Counted from the first letter of the stretch, positions 1 to 7,987 are shown. The stretch is 17,324 nt of DNA from Prevotellaceae bacterium UBA4359 (GCA_002393555.1 DGSP01000090.1:1-17324); one strand, 5' to 3'. Numbers and translations are program-made. The notes: a model not told the origin generated them from the sequence alone.

Positions 1-249
1 ACCTTAAAACCGAACTGACGGTAAACCCAAATGGGTCATTAAGAAACAAATTTATTTTATGACTATCCGCAATCGTACCACTAACCGCTCATTTCTGGCA
101 CGTGTTCATTTTCAACACGAACCTTTAGCTCGGCGTAGCCAATGACACGAATTTTCACAAAACCATGCGGAAAGAAAAGGACACAAAGCCGCAAGCATTT
201 TTTCTTGTCTGATTTTCAGCATGAAACGCAGGAGGGTGTCTGTCGGCTC
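1..249. other. Intergenic region left of prmC, no gene seen
   Basis: I see no convincing gene here. There are two short inverted repeats: ACCCA/TGGGT at 25-36, and CGTGTT/AACACG at 101-119 with a 7-nt loop. The motif ACACGAATTT at 145-154 recurs near the other end of the window (17263-17272), so this may be scattered intergenic repeat DNA. A leftward open frame crosses the region and continues antisense through prmC; it has no recognisable domain. Confidence 0.5.
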
Positions 250-280
250 TTGCATCTGAAAGAAAAATGTCGTACTTTTG
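250..280 (+). promoter_or_regulatory. Bacteroidetes-type promoter of the prmC operon
   Basis: TACTTTTG at 273-280 matches the Bacteroidetes -7 consensus TAnnTTTG. TTG at 250-252 lies 20 bp upstream and suits the -33 box. Transcription would begin near 284-288, at or beside the ATG at 285. This excludes the in-frame ATG at 267 as the start for this transcript and implies a very short or absent leader. The match is visible in the sequence; promoter activity is inferred. Confidence 0.72.
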
Positions 281-284
281 CAGC

Positions 285-1406
285 ATGAATGAACTGTATA
301 GAAAAATGAAGAGGCTGCTCGTGGAGGGCGGCATGGAGGAGGGCGAGGCTCGGGCTGTCGCCCTGCTGATGCTGGAAAAGAGGCTGGGAGTGACGATGAC
401 GGAGGTGCTGAGCGGAGGAGGAGGAGGAAGAGAAGGAGGAGGAGGAAGAGGGGAGGAAGGGGCTGCGATGGCATCGCAGCATAGAGAACGGAAAGAGGGG
501 GAACGGAGAGAGGGGGAACGGAGAGAGGAGGAACGGAAAGAGGAGGAACGGAAAGAGGGGGAGCAGGAAGAGAGGGAACTGCTGGCCTTGGCGGCAAGGG
601 TGGCAGGGGGAGAGCCGGTGCAGTATGTGCTGGGAGAGGCTGAGTTTTGTGGCATGGAACTGAGGGTGAGACCGGGGGTGCTGATTCCGAGGCCGGAGAC
701 GGAGGAACTGGTGGCATGGGCTGCAGAAGTGGGGAAAAAGATGATGCAGGCAGAAAAAACTGGAACTCCAGAGGCTCCAGAAACTCCAGGAACTCCAGAA
801 CAACCAGCCACCCCAGAAAACCCAACACACCCTGCCCTGCGCATCTTGGACATTGGCACTGGCAGCGGGTGCATTGCCATCGCCCTGGCCAGGCAATTGC
901 CACAAGCGGAGGTGGAAGCATGGGATGTGAGCGAGGAGGCTCTGGAAGTGGCGAGAGAGAACGGGGAGCAGATGGGAGTGGGAGTGGCATGGAGAAAGGT
1001 GGATGTGCTAGATGGGCTAGAAGGGCTAGATAATCTAGAAGGGCTAGATAATCTAGGAGAGTTGGAACGGCCTGCCCCTTTCTCGCTTATTATCAGCAAC
1101 CCACCTTATATTTGCGAGGAGGAACGGGGGGAGATGGAGGCCAACGTGCTGGAGCATGAGCCGGAGGTGGCGCTGTTTGTGCCGAACGATGACCCGCTAC
1201 GCTTCTACCGAAGGATTGCCGAACTGGGAAGGGATGGCCTGCTTGCGGCGGGCGGTACACTGCTGTTTGAGGTGAACCGACGGTTTGGGCATGAGGTGGT
1301 GCGGATGCTGGAGGAGATGGGCTATGAGGAGGTGGAATTGAGGAAGGACTTTTTCGGCAATGAGCGCATGGTGAAGGCAATAAAAAAGGGGATTTTTTCG
1401 TTATAA
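285..1406 (+). CDS. prmC: PrmC (HemK): peptide chain release factor N5-glutamine methyltransferase with repeat insertions
   Basis: The enzyme methylates the glutamine of the GGQ motif in release factors RF1 and RF2, using S-adenosylmethionine, in the cytoplasm. The 373-residue product has the HemK N-terminal helical domain (1-43 and 98-145, with IPRPETE at 134-140), the SAM-binding motif DIGTGSG at 189-195, and the signature NPPY at 272-275. E. coli PrmC has 277 residues. The excess lies in three low-complexity insertions: a Gly/Glu/Arg-rich block (44-97), a proline tripeptide block (160-180) and a Leu/Asp/Gly tripeptide block (243-260). I chose the ATG at 285 because the promoter overlaps the earlier ATG at 267 and because MNELYRKMKRLL matches the usual family start. 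It is first in an operon with the porZ-like gene 17 nt downstream. The function is well supported; whether the insertions are tolerated without cost is not known. Confidence 0.93.
   Translation: MNELYRKMKRLLVEGGMEEGEARAVALLMLEKRLGVTMTEVLSGGGGGREGGGGRGEEGAAMASQHRERKEGERREGERREEERKEEERKEGEQEERELLALAARVAGGEPVQYVLGEAEFCGMELRVRPGVLIPRPETEELVAWAAEVGKKMMQAEKTGTPEAPETPGTPEQPATPENPTHPALRILDIGTGSGCIAIALARQLPQAEVEAWDVSEEALEVARENGEQMGVGVAWRKVDVLDGLEGLDNLEGLDNLGELERPAPFSLIISNPPYICEEERGEMEANVLEHEPEVALFVPNDDPLRFYRRIAELGRDGLLAAGGTLLFEVNRRFGHEVVRMLEEMGYEEVELRKDFFGNERMVKAIKKGIFSL
414..480 (+). repeat. Polypurine tract followed by a palindrome inside prmC
   Basis: Positions 414-462 are 49 consecutive purines built from GGA/GAG-like triplets, encoding a Gly/Glu/Arg stretch. 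A 19-bp palindrome follows directly (462-470 and 472-480: GCTGCGATG, one centre base, CATCGCAGC), encoding AAMASQ. Together with the 15-bp repeats after it, this forms the first insertion in PrmC. Confidence 0.85.
486..575 (+). repeat. 15-bp tandem repeat in prmC (about 6 units)
   Basis: Five near-identical 15-bp units start at 486, 501, 516, 531 and 546, each of the form GAACGGARAGAGGRG. A sixth, diverged unit covers 561-575. Each unit encodes one pentapeptide (ERKEG, ERREG, ERREE, ERKEE, ERKEG, EQEER; residues 68-97). The unit is five codons long, so changes in copy number keep the frame. The segment lies inside the N-terminal helical domain, where it probably forms a charged helix or a flexible loop. 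Confidence 0.92.
762..824 (+). repeat. 9-bp tandem repeat in prmC (7 units, Pro-rich)
   Basis: Seven 9-bp units, typified by GGAACTCCA, encode tripeptides of the form xTP, EAP or ENP (residues 160-180). The block joins the N-terminal part to the SAM-binding domain just before motif I (DIGTGSG). The unit is three codons, so expansion or contraction stays in frame. Confidence 0.9.
1011..1064 (+). repeat. 9-bp tandem repeat in prmC (6 units, Leu/Asp/Gly)
   Basis: Six 9-bp units alternate between GAAGGGCTA-like and GATAATCTA forms; the last is diverged. They encode DGL, EGL, DNL, EGL, DNL and GEL (residues 243-260). The block lies in the methyltransferase domain just before the strand leading to NPPY at 272-275, so it should extend a loop at the domain surface. 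Confidence 0.9.
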
Positions 1407-1423
1407 AAAAGAAAAAAGAAAAA

Positions 1424-3478
1424 ATGGGAAGGATGAGACTGCTGGGGTGGCTGATGGCCATCTGCTTGTGGGCCTGCGTCGCACCGATGCAGGCGAATGA
1501 TGGATGGACGATTTATGCGTCTTACCACAACGCCACGAAGGCGGTGAAGGCTGATTCGCGCGTTTATGTGCTGGCAAACGGCGACTTGTTCAGTTACGAC
1601 ACTGAGGACAAGACGGTGGAACGGTATGACAAGGCAAACGGTCTGAGCGACTTCGGACTGCAGGACATCGCTTATTCTTCGGCGACGAAGACGATGGTGC
1701 TGCTGTATGAGAACGGCAACATCGACCTGCTGGGGCTGAATGGCAGCACCTGGAACATGGCGGACCTGAAGCGCAAGAGCCTGAGCGACAAGACCCTGAA
1801 CGAACTGATGGTGGTGGGCAGCGAGGCACTCATCAGCACCAACTCCGGGCTGGCACTGATAGACCTGGAGGAGGGGTATTTTGTGGATTTCTACGCGTTT
1901 GACAGCAAAGTGACCCATGCCACCATCCAGAACGGAAAGATTTATGCCAAGACGGAATCGGGAGTGATGGAAGGCGACCGAAACGCCAATCTGCTGGACC
2001 CAAGCAACTGGAGCGCGGTGGCAACTGGCACGGTGACGTTCGGGCAGACAGCCGAAGAGAAGGCTGAGGGGGAGAGCCTGCTGGAACAGGCGAAGGACTT
2101 TGTGCCCAACTCGCCCATCAGAAACTATGCCTATCGCCTCAACATGGTGGATGGGCGACTGCTGGTGGCTGGCGGCAACCCCAACCAGCGCAGGCAGGAC
2201 CGTGTAGGGACGGTGATGATGTATGAAAAGGGAAAATGGACGAATTTTGACGAAGAAGCCCCCACGGCAGCGGTTCCGGCCACTGCCTACACGAACATCA
2301 CCTCCATCGTGCAGGACCCGAATGACCCGACTCACCACTTTGCCAGTTCCATGCACTCGGGCCTCTACGAGTTTCGGAACGGGGAGTTTGTACACCGCTA
2401 TAGCAGCGACAACTCACCCATCACCTGTATCAATCCTCACCTCAAGGACTACTATCTGTATGACTGGGTGACGGCCTTGAACTATGACTCCAAAGGGAAT
2501 CTGTGGATGATGAACAATGTGACGGACACCATCATACGCTACATCCGACCTGACGGCACATGGGGGTCTTTCTACTATGAAGAAATCACCAAGCATGAGT
2601 CTTTCAAGCAGACGGTCTTCGACAGGCGGGGATGGGCCTGGATTGTTCAATGGCACCGCTATGTGCCACGCTGCTACTCGTTCCTGTTTGTGCTGAACAC
2701 GAATGGCACCATTGACAACCGCTCTGACGACAAGGCGAAGAAATATATCACGTTTTCTAACCAAGACGGTGTGTCCTACGCGCCCATCCACTACACCAGT
2801 GTGGCAGAAGATGTTGATGGGGCTATATGGCTGGGCACGACAGACGGACTCTTTGTCAGTTACACCCCCGACCAGGTGTTTGACAACGACTTCTGTTTCA
2901 CACAGGTGAAGGTGCCTCGCGATGATGGTTCGGGCTTGGCCGACTATCTGATGAATGGTGTGAGCGTGGAGTGCATAGCGATAGATGGCGGCAACCGCAA
3001 GTGGGTAGGCACCACCGACAATGGCGTGTATCTGCTCAGTGCCGACGGCTTGAAGACGGTGGAGCACTTCACCATTGAGAACAGCCCACTTATCAGCAAT
3101 GAAATCAACGACATAGCCATCGACGGCGAGACAGGCGAGGTGTTCATTGCCACGACGAGGGGCCTGTGTTCTTATCGCGGCAACGCGACCGACCCGGCCA
3201 CCTCGATGAGCAGCAGCAACCTGAAGGTGTTCCCTAACCCTGTGCGCGAGGACTATCTGGGCGATGTCCACATCACGGGGCTGATGTATAACTCGAACGT
3301 GAAGATTGTGAGTGCAGCCGGGAAACTGGTGGCTGAGGGCACGAGTGTGGGTGGCGAGTTCTCATGGGACTGCTGCCAAAAGAATGGACGAAGGGTCAAC
3401 TCTGGCATCTACTATGCGCTCTGCACGGATGAGGACGGGAAGAAAGGTGCTGTGGCCAAAATATTGATTGTGAGATAA
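1424..3478 (+). CDS. porZ: PorZ-like type IX secretion system protein (beta-propeller with C-terminal domain)
   Basis: PorZ is part of the T9SS attachment complex at the cell surface (with PorU, PorV and PorQ in Porphyromonas gingivalis), where it binds A-LPS for cargo anchoring. This 684-residue protein has a signal peptide (cut likely after MQA, residue 24) and then a propeller region beginning WTIYASYHNAT, as in PorZ N-terminal propellers. Regulator-propeller repeats are seen at 465-478 (DGAIWLGTTDGLF), 525-538 (RKWVGTTDNGVYLL) and 571-584 (GEVFIATTRGLCSY). The end (599-684, VFPNPV to AVAKILIVR) is a T9SS-type C-terminal beta-sandwich. It follows prmC by 17 nt and precedes a likely T9SS cargo protease by 11 nt. 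The ATG at 1433 is an alternative start. The main alternative is another surface propeller protein carrying a T9SS C-terminal domain. Confidence 0.85.
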   Translation: MGRMRLLGWLMAICLWACVAPMQANDGWTIYASYHNATKAVKADSRVYVLANGDLFSYDTEDKTVERYDKANGLSDFGLQDIAYSSATKTMVLLYENGNIDLLGLNGSTWNMADLKRKSLSDKTLNELMVVGSEALISTNSGLALIDLEEGYFVDFYAFDSKVTHATIQNGKIYAKTESGVMEGDRNANLLDPSNWSAVATGTVTFGQTAEEKAEGESLLEQAKDFVPNSPIRNYAYRLNMVDGRLLVAGGNPNQRRQDRVGTVMMYEKGKWTNFDEEAPTAAVPATAYTNITSIVQDPNDPTHHFASSMHSGLYEFRNGEFVHRYSSDNSPITCINPHLKDYYLYDWVTALNYDSKGNLWMMNNVTDTIIRYIRPDGTWGSFYYEEITKHESFKQTVFDRRGWAWIVQWHRYVPRCYSFLFVLNTNGTIDNRSDDKAKKYITFSNQDGVSYAPIHYTSVAEDVDGAIWLGTTDGLFVSYTPDQVFDNDFCFTQVKVPRDDGSGLADYLMNGVSVECIAIDGGNRKWVGTTDNGVYLLSADGLKTVEHFTIENSPLISNEINDIAIDGETGEVFIATTRGLCSYRGNATDPATSMSSSNLKVFPNPVREDYLGDVHITGLMYNSNVKIVSAAGKLVAEGTSVGGEFSWDCCQKNGRRVNSGIYYALCTDEDGKKGAVAKILIVR

Positions 3479-3489
3479 GAAAACGGAGT

Positions 3490-5745
3490 ATGGCTGGACA
3501 CGTGAGATTCATTTTCATGATGGTGCTGATGGGGGTCTGCACGGCACTTCAGGCTCAATCGTCCCATGAGTGGAGGAAGATGTCGAGCATGGTGCGCATG
3601 GCGGCACGTTCGGCCAGCCGCACGAGAAGGGCGATGGGGAGCGAGAGGGCGAAGCGTCCGCACATCTGCGCACTGGTGCGCATCGAAGGAAAGACCCGCG
3701 AGGCCCATGCGGTGCTGGACGAGCATGAAAGCCGCGTGCTGGCACAGTGGGGCGACATCTATGCCGCCGACATTCCCGTGGATAGGCTGTGTGGCTTGGC
3801 TGCCTGTGCGAGCGTGGAACGCATCGAAGCCAACGAACCTTGTTCCATCCTGGTGGATATGACGGTCGAGAAGGTGGGTGTGAAGACTGTGAGGGAAGGG
3901 ACTGCCGAGATTCCTGCTTTTGACGGAACGGGGGTGGTGATAGGCATTGAAGACATTGGCTTCGACCTGACGCATCCCAACTTTTACAGTCGCGATTTCA
4001 GCCGCTACCGCATCAAGCGGCTGTGGGACCAACTCTCGACCGACACGCTGCAGAGCACGTTGTGCGTGGGGAGAGATTATGTGGATGAGAGTTCTCTGCT
4101 GGCCTTGAAGCACAGCAGGGACGGAGAGAGCCAGACACACGGCACACACACGGCTGGCATTGCGGCTGGCAGCGGAGCCGAAGGGCCTGATGCCACATCT
4201 TTATATATAGGGATGGCTCCAGAAGCCGACCTCTGTCTGGTGGCCAACGCGACCTCGAACAACGCTGACCTCATCGACAAAGACATCCAGTACAAATACA
4301 CGAGTGCGGTGGATTTGCTGGGGTTCCAGTATATCTTCGACTATGCCGAGTCGGTGGGAAAGCCGTGCGTCATCTCGTTCAGCGAGGGTCATCATGCGTC
4401 GATGTATGACGAAGACCAACTGTATTATGAGGTGCTGGACAAAATGGTGGGACCTGGACGCATCATCGTGTCTGCCGCTGGCAACGAAGGGAGGGAAAAA
4501 ACCTATCTGCACAAAGAGGCTTCGGCTGAAATGGCCGGCACGTTCATCAATGCCAAGAAGAAGTATCTCTCACTGCTCAGGTCGTATGACCGACAGAAGA
4601 ACCTGCGGGTTCGGCTGAAGTTCTATGTGCAGGGAAGCGAGTCGCCTTTGACCTACACGGTGGCAAGCCAAACGGTGTATGACGCTCCAGACAGCCTATA
4701 CCTCGACACCCTCACGGTGGATGGGAAGAAGCGTTTTGCGGTGGCAATGGGTGCCTACCCCAACTACTACGAGCCAGAGCAAACGGCATACGAACTGATG
4801 GTTGAGGACTTGGTGGAAGGAACAGTGGGCGGCAAGAATGCGCCCATATCCGTAGAACTGCTGGGAGAGGGCACTGAGATTGAGATGTTCAAATATATGG
4901 GCAACATGACGACCAACACCCTCGACCCGACCCTCGACCAAGCCACCAACGGGCATTGCATCTTGGCTCCCTCCTGCTCGGAGAGTGTCATCAGCGTGGG
5001 TGTCACCATCTACCGCACAGGTGTGACCAACTATCTGGGCGAATGGAAGCATGCGGAAGAAGGAGAGGGCGGAGCAAGAAGCACGATGAGCAGCATGGGG
5101 CCTACGCTGGACGGACGCATCAAGCCTGACGTGATGGCCCCGGGGTGTAATGTCATCTCTTCCTACAGCACATGGTATCTGGAGAAAAACCCAAAAGCGT
5201 CGGACATCAGATGGGATGTGCGCCATTTTGAGTATGGGGGACGCACTTATCCGTGGAACTCGAACAGCGGCACTTCCATGGCCGCTCCTGTCGTGGGGGG
5301 TATCATTGCCCTGTGGCTGCAAGCCAAACCAACGCTGACTCCACAAGAGGCGATGGAGGCCATTGCTGCCACCAGCAGGCATGATGACCCTTCGCTCTCC
5401 TACCCTAACAACGTGTATGGATATGGGGAAATTGATGCCTACAAAGGGCTGCTGTACCTTCTGGAACTGGACAAGACGGGTATCATCAGCACGAAGAATC
5501 CTCATTCGGCACACATCAGCCTGCGTGGGAACAATGTGTTGGTGCAGATGGAGCAACCAGCGACTTCTGCTGCTGGGTTGTCGGTCTATAACCTTGCAGG
5601 ACAAAAGGTGTTTGAGGTGGAACTGGCAGCCGCACAAACCACCTACACCGTGCCACTGCCGCCCTTGGCCAGCGGGGTGTATGCCGTGCAACTGAACACT
5701 GGACAGGCGAACACGACTGGTTCTTCATTGATTAGGATAAAGTAA
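3490..5745 (+). CDS. Secreted subtilisin-like serine protease (S8) with T9SS sorting domain
   Basis: This is a predicted cell-surface or secreted endopeptidase of 751 residues. The signal peptide ends near TALQA (residue 22). A prodomain-like region (about 50-130) precedes the catalytic core. The triad is Asp155 (GIEDIGFDLTHPNF), His217 (THGTHTAGIAAGS) and Ser596 (NSGTSMAAP); Asn332 in SAAGNEG is the oxyanion residue. About 140 residues between Asn332 and the ILAPSCSESVISVG strand (near 490) form an inserted beta-rich domain, common in Bacteroidetes subtilases. Residues 676-751 (SVYNLAGQKVFEVEL, then LASGVYAVQL) are a type A T9SS C-terminal domain. All catalytic residues are present, so it is probably active. 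The substrate is unknown. The location next to the porZ-like gene fits export by T9SS. Confidence 0.94.
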   Translation: MAGHVRFIFMMVLMGVCTALQAQSSHEWRKMSSMVRMAARSASRTRRAMGSERAKRPHICALVRIEGKTREAHAVLDEHESRVLAQWGDIYAADIPVDRLCGLAACASVERIEANEPCSILVDMTVEKVGVKTVREGTAEIPAFDGTGVVIGIEDIGFDLTHPNFYSRDFSRYRIKRLWDQLSTDTLQSTLCVGRDYVDESSLLALKHSRDGESQTHGTHTAGIAAGSGAEGPDATSLYIGMAPEADLCLVANATSNNADLIDKDIQYKYTSAVDLLGFQYIFDYAESVGKPCVISFSEGHHASMYDEDQLYYEVLDKMVGPGRIIVSAAGNEGREKTYLHKEASAEMAGTFINAKKKYLSLLRSYDRQKNLRVRLKFYVQGSESPLTYTVASQTVYDAPDSLYLDTLTVDGKKRFAVAMGAYPNYYEPEQTAYELMVEDLVEGTVGGKNAPISVELLGEGTEIEMFKYMGNMTTNTLDPTLDQATNGHCILAPSCSESVISVGVTIYRTGVTNYLGEWKHAEEGEGGARSTMSSMGPTLDGRIKPDVMAPGCNVISSYSTWYLEKNPKASDIRWDVRHFEYGGRTYPWNSNSGTSMAAPVVGGIIALWLQAKPTLTPQEAMEAIAATSRHDDPSLSYPNNVYGYGEIDAYKGLLYLLELDKTGIISTKNPHSAHISLRGNNVLVQMEQPATSAAGLSVYNLAGQKVFEVELAAAQTTYTVPLPPLASGVYAVQLNTGQANTTGSSLIRIK

Positions 5746-5746
5746 G

Positions 5747-6775
5747 ATGGAAAAGAAGAATCTCATCTCGGTCATTGTATGCACATACAATCAAGAAGAT
5801 ACTATCGGACGGACGCTTGACAGCATCTTGAGGCAGGAATGTCATGTACCCATTGAGATTCTTGTAGGCGAGGACTGTTCCACAGACCGCACCCTGGAGG
5901 TGTGTCGGCAGTATGCAGAGAGGTTTCCTGATGTGGTACGCTTGTTTGCCAACCGCACCAACAAGGGCATTGTCGATAACTACTTCGACTGTCTGCTGGC
6001 TGCACAAGGACGATACATCGCCGACTGTGCGGGTGATGACGAATGGAGCGACCCGAAGAAGTTGGAAAAAGAAGTGAGGATTCTGGAGGCGCACCCCGAG
6101 GTGACCATCGTGCATACTGACTATCTGTGCCGGGATGCCGAAACGGGCAATGTTTATTCCCCTCATCCCCACCCTTGCTTTCATGCGGCCAAGGGGGAGA
6201 CGGAGATGATGGATGGAGAGGAACTGGTGGTGCCTATTCTGACCCAACTGAAACGTCCCATCATTCACCTCTGTACGGCCATGTATCGGACGGAGGTGGT
6301 TCTCAAAGCCTTGGAACAGTACCCCCAAGTGATACGGAACCATGACTATGGATGTGAGGACGTGCAGGTGTGTCTGGTGCTGGCGATGGCAGGTCGGGTG
6401 GCTTACCTGAATGAGCCGACTCTCTACTACACCACGGGAGGAAGAACCATCTCCAACGCCCACGACGAGAAGAAACAGTTTGATTTTGTCAGACATGCCA
6501 CCCAACTGGACTTTGACTTTTCCCAAATCTTCCACATAGAGGACGAGCGGTTGCGACGCTATTTCGAGTACCGCATCTACGCACTGCTGATGCATGCTTT
6601 CCGCACCCACAGCAAGACTTTACGCGCCGAGGCCCTGCAATGCCAGACTCTGTGGCACACACGACTGAACAGGAAAGCCCAAACGGTCAAGTGGATTACG
6701 TCGTCGCCACTATGCTGGTCGGCCTTCCTCCAACTGCGGAAGGCATTTGTCACTTGCAAGCAAACACGTCCATGA
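5747..6775 (+). CDS. Family 2 glycosyltransferase
   Basis: This is a GT-A fold transferase of 342 residues that would move a sugar from a nucleotide-sugar donor to an unknown acceptor on the cytoplasmic side. The start LISVIVCTYNQEDTIGRTLD (6-25) is typical of family 2. Acidic residues sit at Glu42-Asp43 (GEDCSTDRT), and the metal-binding DxD-like motif is GDDEW (96-100). No transmembrane segment is visible. Its ATG begins one base after the stop of the protease gene, so translation is probably coupled. The last 26 bp overlap the end of the leftward family 4 gene. Such proteins serve in LPS, capsule or protein glycosylation; the neighbouring porZ-like gene makes a surface glycan plausible but does not prove it. 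Confidence 0.9.
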   Translation: MEKKNLISVIVCTYNQEDTIGRTLDSILRQECHVPIEILVGEDCSTDRTLEVCRQYAERFPDVVRLFANRTNKGIVDNYFDCLLAAQGRYIADCAGDDEWSDPKKLEKEVRILEAHPEVTIVHTDYLCRDAETGNVYSPHPHPCFHAAKGETEMMDGEELVVPILTQLKRPIIHLCTAMYRTEVVLKALEQYPQVIRNHDYGCEDVQVCLVLAMAGRVAYLNEPTLYYTTGGRTISNAHDEKKQFDFVRHATQLDFDFSQIFHIEDERLRRYFEYRIYALLMHAFRTHSKTLRAEALQCQTLWHTRLNRKAQTVKWITSSPLCWSAFLQLRKAFVTCKQTRP

Positions 6776-7880
6776 TTTGCCGTGCCACCACATCGGGGGC
6801 CACACGTCGGCGCAAGGCTTCACTCCATTGGGGATTAAAGTCCATGCTGATGACCTCCTGCATGCGCTTCCGCAATGACTGAACATCGCCTTTCTCGACC
6901 AACAGGAAGGGACCATCGACAGCCACACTGCGCGATAGGGTGGTGGTGACGGCTGGAATGCCCGTACAGACGGCCTCCATGATGACGAGCACTTGTGCTT
7001 CACTCCGCGAGGCAAGCACCAGGGCATCGCAATGATAGAGCAAGTCGCGCACTCCCTCTTTGTCCAGTTCTCCATGAAAAATGACGTTTCCGGCATCGGC
7101 AAAGAGGCTCCGCATCGCCGCCGTGTCTGTTTTTCCTCCAGCAATGTGGAGTTCGGCATTCTCTATCCCCTTCATCGCTTCGGCCAGCACATCATGGCCT
7201 TTTCCATAGATGTCACCCCTGGCCAAACAGCAGAAACGGAAAGGACGTCCTTGCCGAGGTTGGCGAGGACGGTAGGCAAAGAAATCGGTGTCGATGATGT
7301 TGGAGACGGGTGTGAAAGCATAGTCTTTGCCAAAGAAAGGGGCTAAGTCATCGACCAACTCGGCCGAAACGGGAATCACCCGATTGGCATGCTCGTAGGT
7401 CTCTTTCAGCAGACGGCGCGCCCAATCGGCTTTCTGCCAACCCTTTCCATAGTTGGACACAAAAAGCCCTGAAGAAAGATGCTCTGTGATGAAGAAGGGG
7501 ATGCCTTCTTGCTCTGCTATCATCCGTGCGGCCACACCGGCCCACTGACAGCAATGGGCATGCAGCACGTCGGGCCGCCCATATCGCTGCTTGTACTCTT
7601 CATACATCTCCTGCACGATGCGGCACCACCGCTGCTGATTGGGCCGGATGACACGTGGCATGGCGTGCATGTAACAGCGATAAATCTCTATGCCTTGCAT
7701 CTCTTCCCACCAACGGTCGTGGCGAGCCTTGAGATAGAAGGATTTATCGACAGATGCACCCAGTTGTACGCATGCCAGCATACGGACGGTGTTGCCCTGT
7801 GCCTGCAATGCCCGGGCCTGTTCGAGCGCAAAAAGGCCACCATGAGGAGGAAAGAATGAGGGAATTTCGAGAATATGCAC
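6750..7880 (-). CDS. Family 4 glycosyltransferase (GT-B)
   Basis: This 376-residue transferase opens with MHILEIPSFFPPHGGLFALE, the usual start of retaining family 4 enzymes such as those of capsule and LPS synthesis. The C-terminal half has the donor-site pattern E-x7-E at Glu294 and Glu302 (SRSEAQVLVIMEAVCTGIPA) and a lysine in YGKGHD (225-230). No signal or membrane segment is seen. The start codon is GTG at 7880; no in-frame ATG lies just upstream and the family alignment supports this start. A heptamer repeat array ends 9 bp upstream. It is the last gene of the leftward set and overlaps the convergent family 2 gene by 26 bp. Donor and acceptor cannot be assigned. Confidence 0.92.
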   Translation of the reverse strand: MHILEIPSFFPPHGGLFALEQARALQAQGNTVRMLACVQLGASVDKSFYLKARHDRWWEEMQGIEIYRCYMHAMPRVIRPNQQRWCRIVQEMYEEYKQRYGRPDVLHAHCCQWAGVAARMIAEQEGIPFFITEHLSSGLFVSNYGKGWQKADWARRLLKETYEHANRVIPVSAELVDDLAPFFGKDYAFTPVSNIIDTDFFAYRPRQPRQGRPFRFCCLARGDIYGKGHDVLAEAMKGIENAELHIAGGKTDTAAMRSLFADAGNVIFHGELDKEGVRDLLYHCDALVLASRSEAQVLVIMEAVCTGIPAVTTTLSRSVAVDGPFLLVEKGDVQSLRKRMQEVISMDFNPQWSEALRRRVAPDVVARQIMDVFACK

Positions 7881-7889
7881 TTGGAGAGA

Positions 7890-7987
7890 GTTGAGAGTTA
7901 AGAGTTTAGGGTTGAGAGTTGAGGGTTAAGTGTTGAGGGTTAAGTGTTGAGAGTTAAGTGTTGAGAGTTGAGAGTTGAGGGTTTAGA
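7890..7987. repeat. Heptanucleotide tandem array (14 units)
   Basis: Fourteen 7-bp units run without interruption, with variants GTTGAGA, GTTGAGG, GTTAAGT, GTTAAGA, GTTTAGG and GTTTAGA on the plus strand. On the transcribed strand the consensus is about YCTYAAC. The array starts inside the stop codon of the family 2 gene (7983-7985) and ends 9 bp before the GTG start of the family 4 gene, so it fills the whole gap. It is in the leader of the downstream gene and could affect coupling, expression or copy-number variation. Confidence 0.95.

Noticed and set aside
25..54. Terminator (ACCCA/TGGGT) and a leftward promoter (TAAATTTG on the minus strand at 54-47)
   Set aside because: The stem is only 5 bp without a T-run. 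The promoter-like match sits in AT-rich DNA without a well-placed -33 box and no leftward gene is visible in the window.
267..284. Upstream in-frame ATG as the prmC start
   Set aside because: It lies before the -7 promoter box at 273-280, so the transcript would not contain it, and MSYFCS is not part of the usual family start.
112..1099. Long leftward open frames opposite prmC
   Set aside because: They are proline- and serine-rich readings of the purine-rich repeats on the other strand, with no domain, and overlap a clear prmC gene.
7890..7987. CRISPR array
   Set aside because: The units are only 7 bp with no spacers, and no cas genes are nearby.
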